Virus record (IMG/VR): IMGVR_UViG_3300035210_000034
Span: 1 to 39,076 of that record
Reading direction: 5' to 3' (one strand)
Length of the DNA stretch: 39,076 nucleotides
Source: a virus
Part shown: positions 26,889-34,216 of the stretch, piece after piece
Position numbering within the stretch: position 1 is the first letter of the stretch
How the letters are laid out: each line of letters opens with the position of its first letter
Notes under the pieces: generated by a model
Seen by the model: the letters and a program-made list of their open reading frames with translations, nothing else
Database searches by the model: none
Told to the model about the DNA's origin: nothing
Program-made: the position numbers and the translations under genes

Positions 26889-27725
26889 GTGGAAACTATC
26901 ACTCAACTGAAAATCACAGGCTACCGCCAACTCAAGGAGGCGGAAGTCGAGTTGATGAACGACATCAAGGCCGCGGGTGCCCAGTTGGAAACCCTGTGCT
27001 TACGGGTTTCCGGGTACCTGAAAACGGAGCACGAAGTGAAAGCCACTGCGGTAGCAACGTCGAAGGTAGCGCCCGAAGATGAGGCCAGTCCTGAGAGCAT
27101 CGAGTTGCGCCGATTCAACGCCGCGCGACCGGGCCATTGGGCTGCTATCGGCAACACGCGCTTGCAAGAGGGCTTGATGGCTCTGACTCGTGCAGTGGCA
27201 CAACCGACAACGTTCTGGCATACAACAACACCGGAGAAGAGTATGAGCACCACCTTTGATGACAATGCGGAAGAAGCAAAGCCGGCGAAAACGATAATCG
27301 GCAACTTCAAGCTGGACCTTCGGGCCGTTGACGAAGGACAGTGGGTCGGCGACATCCCGGACCTCCCAGGCGTGTCCTTCCGGGTCCGCGGCAGCGAGTA
27401 TGAGCCGTACCAGGCGGCGTTGCGGCGCGCGTCCACCCAAGACGTGGCCTCGTCTAAACGCGAGCGCGTTGACCAGTTGCGCAAGCGAAGCGTCGACCAA
27501 GAAGCGTTCTTGGTGAAGCTCAATCATGCTATTGCCAGGCATCTTTTGATCGGGTGGGACGGTATCTACGCCGACGAGGATACCCTTCAGTCCTTCACCG
27601 AAGAATTGGCGTTGGAGTTCATGACCAACCGCGCGTACAAGGCGTTCCGAGAAGGGGTTCAGTTCGCGCTCACTGTCGTGGACTCCGGTGCCGCAGATCA
27701 CCGGGAGGAAGCAGCGGGAAACTGA
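26889..27725 (+). CDS. Acb2/Tad1-like domain fused to tail assembly chaperone (gpG-like)
   Basis: One continuous frame of 278 codons joins two parts. Residues about 5-105 (LKITGYRQLKEAEVELMNDI, a helical stretch, then GHWAAIGNTRLQEGLMALTR and AVAQPTTF) match my recollection of small phage proteins annotated as Acb2/Tad1 helical-hairpin proteins, which sequester nucleotide immune signals. Residues 119-278 are the first tail assembly chaperone, with KTIIGNFKLDLRAVDEGQW. The linker HTTTPEKS is simply the translated ribosome binding site of the second gene, so a stop codon was probably lost. The GTG start has ACACCGGAGAG upstream. A -1 frameshift site sits at the end. Confidence 0.6.
   Translation: METITQLKITGYRQLKEAEVELMNDIKAAGAQLETLCLRVSGYLKTEHEVKATAVATSKVAPEDEASPESIELRRFNAARPGHWAAIGNTRLQEGLMALTRAVAQPTTFWHTTTPEKSMSTTFDDNAEEAKPAKTIIGNFKLDLRAVDEGQWVGDIPDLPGVSFRVRGSEYEPYQAALRRASTQDVASSKRERVDQLRKRSVDQEAFLVKLNHAIARHLLIGWDGIYADEDTLQSFTEELALEFMTNRAYKAFREGVQFALTVVDSGAADHREEAAGN
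27228..27245 (+). promoter_or_regulatory. Internal ribosome binding site and start of the chaperone
   Basis: ACACCGGAGAAGA (27228-27240) precedes the in-frame ATG 27243. The same cassette precedes the genes at 272, 26646 and 26889, so it is a real initiation signal now lying inside an open frame. Confidence 0.8.
27243..27725 (+). CDS. Tail assembly chaperone G-like, from internal start
   Basis: From ATG 27243 the product is 160 residues (MSTTFDDNAEEAKPAKTIIG at its start), the usual size for the first siphovirus tail chaperone. It has a beta-rich N-terminal half with VSFRVRGSEYEPYQAALRRA and a helical C-terminal half. It would coat the tape measure protein during tail assembly. Position before the frameshift site and the tape measure supports this. 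Confidence 0.7.
   Translation: MSTTFDDNAEEAKPAKTIIGNFKLDLRAVDEGQWVGDIPDLPGVSFRVRGSEYEPYQAALRRASTQDVASSKRERVDQLRKRSVDQEAFLVKLNHAIARHLLIGWDGIYADEDTLQSFTEELALEFMTNRAYKAFREGVQFALTVVDSGAADHREEAAGN
27716..27722 (+). promoter_or_regulatory. -1 programmed ribosomal frameshift site GGGAAAC
   Basis: The heptamer is read as G GGA AAC, followed immediately by TGA (27723-27725). A -1 slip continues in the downstream frame at CTG 27722. This is the lambda G/GT arrangement (GGGAAAG in lambda) and explains why the downstream frame has no ribosome binding site. Confidence 0.85.
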
Positions 27726-28093
27726 CCGAGTTCTTGCGTTGGGCCATGAGCCCCAAAGCCCAGCGCAAGAGCAAACTCAAAGCGAATGAGGCATGGCTAC
27801 AGGCGGCATGGAAGGAGAAAGGGAAGGCCGCGCCCAAGCAGTTTCAGGAAGAGTTGGACGACGCTATGGATGTACCTGAGCTATCTTGGTTAGAGCAACA
27901 GTACCTCCAGGTGTTCAACATGGCTGCGACGTGCCGGCCTTCCGCGTTTGGTGGTGTGGCGCCGTTGCCGTACCTCGTAGTGGCTGAAGTGCTGGACCGC
28001 AACGGGTATGTTGGTGAGGACTTCAGGACTGCAATGTACGTCATCGGCGAACTCGATAAAGTCGTAGTAGAACACTACTCAAAGGAGAAATAG
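27722..28093 (+). CDS. Tail assembly chaperone T-like extension, made by frameshift
   Basis: The frame continues LTEFLRWAMSPKAQRKS for 123 residues to 28093. It is a helical domain (ELSWLEQQYLQVFNM, VVAEVLDRNG) that would be attached to the preceding chaperone to give a 283-residue GT-like protein. The first ATG in the frame (27748) has no ribosome binding site, so independent translation is unlikely. Confidence 0.75.
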   Translation: MTEFLRWAMSPKAQRKSKLKANEAWLQAAWKEKGKAAPKQFQEELDDAMDVPELSWLEQQYLQVFNMAATCRPSAFGGVAPLPYLVVAEVLDRNGYVGEDFRTAMYVIGELDKVVVEHYSKEK

Positions 28094-28795
28094 GTGCCAG
28101 TAATCACGCTTGGGCTTGACCGACTTATCTCACAGGGTCCCATCCCCGATGATGAGTGGGAGAAGTATAAGCGTGATGTGATGCGGGAAGAGCACCAGGA
28201 GGTCATGCGTGCGAATCCCCATGCAGATGAGGACCCGCAGGTGAAGTGGGACTTTCATCGGGATTGGCGTACTGCTAAATTGCCGAAAGGGGAGGTCTTC
28301 GGGTCCGACTACGACTACTGGCACGATGTGGCAAATGACGCGCTTAGGCTATGGAAACAGTATGCACCGAAGATGCCGCAACGCGACTTTGTTGCAGAGA
28401 GGATAGCGCGGAAGCAAGACCTTCCTTATGGCTGGTCCCGTGATGTCTATGCAGTAGGCTTCGGCATTTGGGAGAACGGCGTCAAAACGTCATTCGGCGC
28501 ACGGCTTGAAGGGCCGCGGGTAGACGTGGGACCGACCGCTGACTTCGCAGCGTTCTTGGAGAACTGGCAGTACGGTCGTAAGTTTGGCGCGGGGCCTGTT
28601 GCCATCTATGAACATATCGGCGTGCTGAACGTGATAGCGCGCGAGCTTGCTGTAGCGTATCTCGGCGTCCACTCCATTTTCATGATGCCCGTAAAGACTA
28701 CCAGCACTGACGCTATACCTACACCGGATAGAACGAAGCCCGTCTCCACGTTCCCCATCATCCGTATCGCTCCGCGGCATTACAGAAAGAGATGA
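28094..28795 (+). CDS. Hypothetical protein of the neck/tail region (233 aa)
   Basis: The GTG start follows AAAGGAGAAATAG. The protein has a charged N-terminal half (DDEWEKYKRDVMREEHQEVM), a helix with YWHDVANDALRLWKQYAPKM, and a C-terminal domain with GPVAIYEHIGVLNVIARELA (about 178-197) and TPDRTKPVSTFPIIRIAP. It lies between chaperone and tape measure genes. It may be a virion or tail completion protein; I do not recognise the family. Confidence 0.6.
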   Translation: MPVITLGLDRLISQGPIPDDEWEKYKRDVMREEHQEVMRANPHADEDPQVKWDFHRDWRTAKLPKGEVFGSDYDYWHDVANDALRLWKQYAPKMPQRDFVAERIARKQDLPYGWSRDVYAVGFGIWENGVKTSFGARLEGPRVDVGPTADFAAFLENWQYGRKFGAGPVAIYEHIGVLNVIARELAVAYLGVHSIFMMPVKTTSTDAIPTPDRTKPVSTFPIIRIAPRHYRKR

Positions 28796-31700
28796 GCACT
28801 ACCACTAAGACTGTCATTACTCGGCTTCTCGTCACTGATAAAGAGGCGACGGACGGTATTGAGCGGGTCAAGACCAGTCTCAAGGAATTTAGAGACGAGC
28901 TAGCGTCCGCAGGGAAGAGCGTAGAAAATTTGACGAAGACGGAGGCCGCTCAGTTCCGCGAGCATATTCGGGGGGCGAAGAGTTTCGAGGCTAACGCACT
29001 TTGGGCATTGAAACTTTTTGATGCTACTGAAAGGCTGCGCAAGTCTTTAGCGGCTGGAAATATCACGCAGGCGGCGTATAACACCCGCCTAGATCAAACT
29101 GAAGCCGCGATGGGGCGCGCGTTCGCGGCAGAACAGCGGATGGCATCTGAGCGTCGTAAGTCCGCGGGAGGAGGCTACGGTAGGAGTGATGCCGAGTACA
29201 TCGCGGCCGAGCAGGCGAAAGCAACGGCGGAAGCCGAGCGGCTGTCTGCGTTGCGTGCAAGGTCCTATGCCGCTGAAGTCAACGCTAGGATAGCGAAAGA
29301 GAAAGAGTACAGCGCCTTCTGGAGCGCGGAACTCGCGAAGCGGGAGATGGCTGATCCGTTTAACATGGCGAACGTGGTAGCGCAGGCGCGTGCCGGTGAA
29401 CTTGCGCTCGATCGTATGGCGAAGGCAAATTATCGCCTTCAGCAGTCACAGGCCGCCGCTTCCGCGAAAGCTGATCCGTTTAACATGGCGAACGTGGTAG
29501 CGCAGGCGCGTGCCGGTGAACTTGCGCTCGATCGTATGGCGAAGGCAAATTATCGCCTTCAGCAGTCACAGGCCGCCGCTTCCGCGAAAGCTGATCCGTT
29601 TAACATGCAGAACATCATTGCTTTGCAGCAACGCACTGCGGGGCAAACGGGATCGCTCTACCAGCAGACATCCTCTCAGCTATCCGACAGACCTAAACAG
29701 CAGCCCGTAGACCCCATCCCCGATAGTGCAATAACAAAGTCCAAAGGACTGCTTGATACGATCAACAAGCTGTCCTTCTCCATCTTCGTCCTATCATTCG
29801 GCACGCAGCAGCTTGGCGAAATCTTCTTGCGTGTGTTCGTGCAAGCGGGTGAGAAGATTGAGGCCCTGAAGTTTCGCATGGAAGGGCTTACGAAGTCGCA
29901 GGATACCTTCCGGGGGATATTCAAGGTAGCGCAAGACTTAGGCGTCGGTATCGACGCCGTAGCAGGGTCCTTCAATCGTTTTGCTATCGCGAACACCGCG
30001 ATGGGCTTGACGAATGATAAGCTCATTGAGATGACCCGTAACATCGGTATCCTCGGCCTCGTTGGCGGCGGTACCGCGCAAGAAGTAGCCTCTGGTATGC
30101 AGCAGTTGGGCCAGTCGCTTGCAAGCGGGGTGCTTCAGGGCGACGAGCTACGTTCCATCATGGAGAACATGCCCTTCCTTGCGTTGAAACTGGCCGAGCA
30201 GCTAAAGGTCGGAGTAGGTGAGTTGAAAGGCATGGGCGCCGCTGGCCAACTTACATCAGCGCGAGTATCCGAAGCATTCCTGAAGATGACACAGGAGCTT
30301 AACCGACTGCTGGAGGATGTCCCAGTCACGACGGAGCGCGGCTTGGCGCGCGTAGGCAACGAGTGGGCGATCCTCGTGAACAATATGCTCCAGGTCATCG
30401 GCGTCGATACCGTAGGACAGTGGTTCACGGATATCGCGGAGAGGATAAAGAGGTTCTCGGACTACGTTGCGGAGAATCGCGTTGTCATAGCAGGATGGAT
30501 CGCGGGTATCGCTAGCGCGACTGCGGCTCTCATAAAACTGTTCTTGGCGTTCCAGGTTCTCAGAACTGCGGCTGTCATTAGCGTAGGTATCGTGGCTTTT
30601 ACGACAAGTTTAAACGCGGCGCGGGTCGCGGCCACGTCTTCTGCCTCGGCCAACATGATCTATGGCATGAGTCTAGCGGGCACGGGCCGTGCGGCCACCA
30701 CTGCTACTGCTGCGTCTGGCCTGTACTTTGCTACGCTGACACGAGGGGCCAAGGTGTTCGGTTTAGTGGCTACGGCAGCGTTTCCGATTGTAAGCATCAT
30801 AGCTGCACTCGGCGTCGCGTTTATGTCGTACCGTAAGGCGCAGGACGAGGCTACGCAGTCGGCGTCTGACGCGGTGGAGAAGTTTAAGGAACTGGACGCG
30901 GTGCAGCTTGCTGCCATGAATCGTCGCGAGGCTACCAAGGCTGCTACTGAGTCAGAAAACAAGGTTAGGACTGGCATAGACGCGTTAGTAGAAAATGCAA
31001 AAAAGATAGAAGAAGCACAGGCTGCCGTAAGAGACTTAACTAAAGAACTAGACCGTGCGCAGGCTGCTCCGTCGTGGCAGACTACATTCACTGGAGGCAC
31101 CACTGAACTGTTTTTAGGGGAACTGACGCAGTGGGAAGCTAAACTTGACGCGCTCAAGAAAAAACAGTACGACCTGAATGACGCAGTAGGCGCAAGTAAA
31201 GTCGCTACTGACGGGTATACTTCGCAAGTAATACGTTTGAGTTCAGGCTTTGACGCGCAGGTGGCTGCGATAGACCGCATGTCAAAATCATACAAGGAGA
31301 TGAAGAAGACTTTGGAGGAGTTGCCAGCGTCTAACCGTGTGCTAGAGCAGACCCTTGCGTTAATAGATAAGTACGGAATTGATGAAGGTAAACGCCGTGG
31401 CGCTCGTCAAGCAATACTTAACTCCTATACTGATATAGTTCGCGACCAGATGAAGGATGCTAAGAAGGACGATCCTAAGCAACTCGTTGACATCAGGAAT
31501 GCAGAAATATCCAAGGCGCAAGAGGCACTGAAGCTACAGCTAAGGGAGCTAGACCTGCAAGAAAAGATGAATGATGCCACTTCCACAGGATACCGGGACT
31601 ACGCTAACCGAGTGTCCACAGTTATAGGGCTAAACGAGAAGCAGAAGGACGGCCTGCGGTCCATTCTCCCTGTCATTGAAGAGATGTCTAAGAGGTATAG

Positions 31701-33318
31701 TGTAGCGAAGGAACTCGTAACAGCAATAGCGGTTCGGGAGTCTGGCGGCGATAACTTCTCCATGGGCGCCGTCAGTCCGAGAAGAACTGTAAACGGCGCA
31801 CCATCAGGTGGCGTAGCGGGCACGATGCAGGTGACACGCGATACCGCCGCCGCCGTAGCAAAGAAGTACGGTCTTCCTTACACCGTAGACGAGATGAGGA
31901 CACAACTCCGTCCTCAGATGGAAGTAGCGGTAGCGTATCTCAACCAACTGATGGCGAAGTATAACGGGGATGTGGAGAAAGCTGCGCAAGCGTATAACGG
32001 GTTTGGGCCGTCACGGGACAAGAACTATGGCGTCAAAGTAGCGCAGATGACCAACCAGCTATCCATGCTCGGAAGTGGCGGGATGGCGTCTATGATAAAC
32101 AAACAGCGTGAAGCAGCACAAAAGAGTCAAGAGACCGTTATCGCCGGTACTCGCGACCTTCTTGCTACGTCCACTGACTACTACGCACGTGTTGCGGCGA
32201 TGGAGCAACAACGCGCGCTGGAGCTACAGAAGATAAAGGACACGGAAGGGTTGTCGGATGAGGCCCGCTCAGTAGCAAGCCTAGCTGCCGACGCGCGGTA
32301 CTACGCAGCAAAGCGAGACCTGGAGCAACAGACTCTTTCGTACAGCTTGGAGACGGCGCAAATTGAACGCGATGGCCGCGCTACCGCCACCACGGAGTCA
32401 GAGCGCTTAGCGCAAGAAGAGGCTGATATTCGTACTGCTGCGGACTTGCGTATCGCTGAAGAACGGCGTAAAGCGGGTTTGGGACTTATAACCCCCGCGG
32501 ATGAGGCTCGCCGCGTCAATGCTGAACTCGGCGTCATGCAAAAGAACGTTGATGACCTGAAGCGGACGAACCTAGAGCGGTGGACCGTAAGTGCGAGTCA
32601 AGCCTTCGGTAGTTTCTTCGGGGCGTTGGCTACAGGCGGCGAGGCGTTCAAAGATACGCTCAAGACGCTGGTGTCTGCTCTGCGTGACTTAATGGTTCAG
32701 ATGCTCATTATTACTCCCATCGCTAACGCTATGAAGAATGCGATGAACTACGTTGGCACGAGCACCGGAAGCGGTGGAAGTGGCTTCAGTTGGGGTGGAC
32801 TCGTTAGCGCAGTGGCGGGGGGCGCAGTGTCCGGTGCCCTCGGAGGAGCGGCGGGTGGGGCCGGAGGCGGAGTGGTAAGTGGCGCAGCGGGCGGGATGAC
32901 GCAGGACATGCTGTTCGCGAACGGGGGAGCGTTCAGGTCTTCTCTCATGCCGGGGCTCTACTCGCAGCCGACCTACTTCCCGATGTCCGGTTGGGGCACG
33001 CACCGCTTCGCTGCGGGTGTCGGGCTGCTTGGAGAAGCCGGCCCGGAGGCCGTGCTACCCCTGCGACGCGGGGCCAACGGCACGCTGGGGGTAGAGGCAG
33101 GGGGCGGACGGGCGTCGTCCGTAGTCAACAACGTCTATAACAGCGTGTCCGCGGATATCCGCACCCGACAGAATGACACAGGGGGTGTGGATGTTTATGT
33201 CACGCCTAAACAGCTATCTCAAATAGAGTCGCACTTGGCGAGTCAAACTGTGAACGGACGCGGCCCCTTGTCTGCGGCTCAACAAAATGTATGGGGCGCG
33301 CGCAGGGTTGGGTCATGA
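28792..33318 (+). CDS. Tape measure protein with lytic transglycosylase domain
   Basis: The 1508-residue protein sets tail length and is ejected into the cell with DNA. Residues 1-310 are charged helix, including a perfect 40-residue duplication (about 187-266). Residues about 320-560 carry the tape-measure core (ALKFRMEGLTKSQDTFRGIF, LQGDELRSIMENMPFLALKL). Hydrophobic stretches lie near 565-595 and 650-680. Residues about 960-1090 form an SLT-type domain: AIAVRESGGDN with Glu983 as likely catalytic acid, GTMQVT and AAQAYNGFG. The C-terminus has a Gly/Ala-rich stretch and LLGEAGPEAVLPLRRG. The domain should cut peptidoglycan during infection. Confidence 0.92.
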   Translation: MSTTTKTVITRLLVTDKEATDGIERVKTSLKEFRDELASAGKSVENLTKTEAAQFREHIRGAKSFEANALWALKLFDATERLRKSLAAGNITQAAYNTRLDQTEAAMGRAFAAEQRMASERRKSAGGGYGRSDAEYIAAEQAKATAEAERLSALRARSYAAEVNARIAKEKEYSAFWSAELAKREMADPFNMANVVAQARAGELALDRMAKANYRLQQSQAAASAKADPFNMANVVAQARAGELALDRMAKANYRLQQSQAAASAKADPFNMQNIIALQQRTAGQTGSLYQQTSSQLSDRPKQQPVDPIPDSAITKSKGLLDTINKLSFSIFVLSFGTQQLGEIFLRVFVQAGEKIEALKFRMEGLTKSQDTFRGIFKVAQDLGVGIDAVAGSFNRFAIANTAMGLTNDKLIEMTRNIGILGLVGGGTAQEVASGMQQLGQSLASGVLQGDELRSIMENMPFLALKLAEQLKVGVGELKGMGAAGQLTSARVSEAFLKMTQELNRLLEDVPVTTERGLARVGNEWAILVNNMLQVIGVDTVGQWFTDIAERIKRFSDYVAENRVVIAGWIAGIASATAALIKLFLAFQVLRTAAVISVGIVAFTTSLNAARVAATSSASANMIYGMSLAGTGRAATTATAASGLYFATLTRGAKVFGLVATAAFPIVSIIAALGVAFMSYRKAQDEATQSASDAVEKFKELDAVQLAAMNRREATKAATESENKVRTGIDALVENAKKIEEAQAAVRDLTKELDRAQAAPSWQTTFTGGTTELFLGELTQWEAKLDALKKKQYDLNDAVGASKVATDGYTSQVIRLSSGFDAQVAAIDRMSKSYKEMKKTLEELPASNRVLEQTLALIDKYGIDEGKRRGARQAILNSYTDIVRDQMKDAKKDDPKQLVDIRNAEISKAQEALKLQLRELDLQEKMNDATSTGYRDYANRVSTVIGLNEKQKDGLRSILPVIEEMSKRYSVAKELVTAIAVRESGGDNFSMGAVSPRRTVNGAPSGGVAGTMQVTRDTAAAVAKKYGLPYTVDEMRTQLRPQMEVAVAYLNQLMAKYNGDVEKAAQAYNGFGPSRDKNYGVKVAQMTNQLSMLGSGGMASMINKQREAAQKSQETVIAGTRDLLATSTDYYARVAAMEQQRALELQKIKDTEGLSDEARSVASLAADARYYAAKRDLEQQTLSYSLETAQIERDGRATATTESERLAQEEADIRTAADLRIAEERRKAGLGLITPADEARRVNAELGVMQKNVDDLKRTNLERWTVSASQAFGSFFGALATGGEAFKDTLKTLVSALRDLMVQMLIITPIANAMKNAMNYVGTSTGSGGSGFSWGGLVSAVAGGAVSGALGGAAGGAGGGVVSGAAGGMTQDMLFANGGAFRSSLMPGLYSQPTYFPMSGWGTHRFAAGVGLLGEAGPEAVLPLRRGANGTLGVEAGGGRASSVVNNVYNSVSADIRTRQNDTGGVDVYVTPKQLSQIESHLASQTVNGRGPLSAAQQNVWGARRVGS
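29350..29607 (+). repeat. 120-bp perfect tandem duplication in the tape measure gene
   Basis: Copies 29350-29469 and 29470-29589 are identical, followed by the first 18 bases of a third copy (29590-29607). The unit is 40 codons and keeps the frame. Absence of any difference shows very recent origin or an assembly-sensitive repeat. Confidence 0.95.
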
Positions 33319-33827
33319 TATCAGCGGAGTTAATAGCGCGGTATACGTCTGAAGTAGACGTAGATTTTGTTGGAGTGTTTAGACTTGAACATCCTAACGC
33401 CGCGTCGAGGTATATTATTGACGGGACTACGTACCCGCAGCAGTATGAAGTAAACGTTAATGGCGCTCTGCAATTGTTTGAGCCCGTTCCTACGCAAATA
33501 ACCCCCCCATCACGTGATGATTCCGGAAAGGCCGATATGGCTATCTCGTGGTGCGGGATACAAGGCGAGGCTCTTGCTTTTTTAGAAGAGGCTTTTGCTG
33601 CTAAGTCAGTTGTACTTAAACCCGATCCTATTAAACTGTTTTACTCTGAAATTATCATAGGGAGCCCAGAGCCCCAAATAACACCGTGGTATGAGTTCAC
33701 GTTATCAAATGTCGGCGTTACTGAATCTGTAGTAACGGCCACGGCAACGCGGGCCGATATCCTTAATAGAACCTTCCCCGCGGAAAGGTATCGCGTAAAC
33801 AGGTTCCCGGGGTTGTTACGTCGATGA
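33315..33827 (+). CDS. Tail protein, DUF1833-like
   Basis: The ATG overlaps the tape measure stop. The 170-residue beta-rich protein starts MISAELIARYTSEVDVDFVG and has YIIDGTTYPQQYEVNVNG and WYEFTLSNVGVTESVVTATA, similar to DUF1833 minor tail proteins placed after the tape measure. It probably belongs to the distal tail. Its end overlaps the NlpC/P60 gene. Confidence 0.6.
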   Translation: MISAELIARYTSEVDVDFVGVFRLEHPNAASRYIIDGTTYPQQYEVNVNGALQLFEPVPTQITPPSRDDSGKADMAISWCGIQGEALAFLEEAFAAKSVVLKPDPIKLFYSEIIIGSPEPQITPWYEFTLSNVGVTESVVTATATRADILNRTFPAERYRVNRFPGLLRR

Positions 33828-34216
33828 CATGGGAACAAGTTATTCGGGCATTGGTAGGAACGCCCTACGCTTGGGGCGCGAGGGGTCCGGATTCCTACGA
33901 CTGCTGGGGGTTATTCCTCCGGGCGCGGGAATTGGCCGGGCTTCCGTCTTGCGGAGAGCGGACCCCCTCCAGTCTCAGCGAGTCGTCTGGTATGATGGCG
34001 GCAGAGGCAGAGACGCCGTTATGGCGGTCTGTGGTGGCTCCGCAAGGTGGTGACGCTATCCTGCTAAGAGGGAGAGCTAAGTTGCATCATATCGGCGTCA
34101 TAACGCCTTTTGGCGTTCTTCACACTACGCGTAAGTACGGTGGTGTGGTGATGTCTATTGCGTCCCTTCGTTTATCTGGGTACGAGGTCAGGGGGTTCTA
34201 CCAGTGGGCCGGATAG
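33824..34216 (+). CDS. NlpC/P60 family tail protein (gpK-like peptidase)
   Basis: The 130-residue protein is a compact NlpC/P60 domain: YAWGARGPDSYDCWGLFLRA with catalytic Cys27, HHIGVI with catalytic His88 or His89, and a third polar residue around His100. The family cleaves cell-wall peptides; in siphovirus tails it helps pass the cell wall or process the tip. It overlaps the gpJ-like gene start, the usual K-J order. Confidence 0.85.
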   Translation: MTWEQVIRALVGTPYAWGARGPDSYDCWGLFLRARELAGLPSCGERTPSSLSESSGMMAAEAETPLWRSVVAPQGGDAILLRGRAKLHHIGVITPFGVLHTTRKYGGVVMSIASLRLSGYEVRGFYQWAG

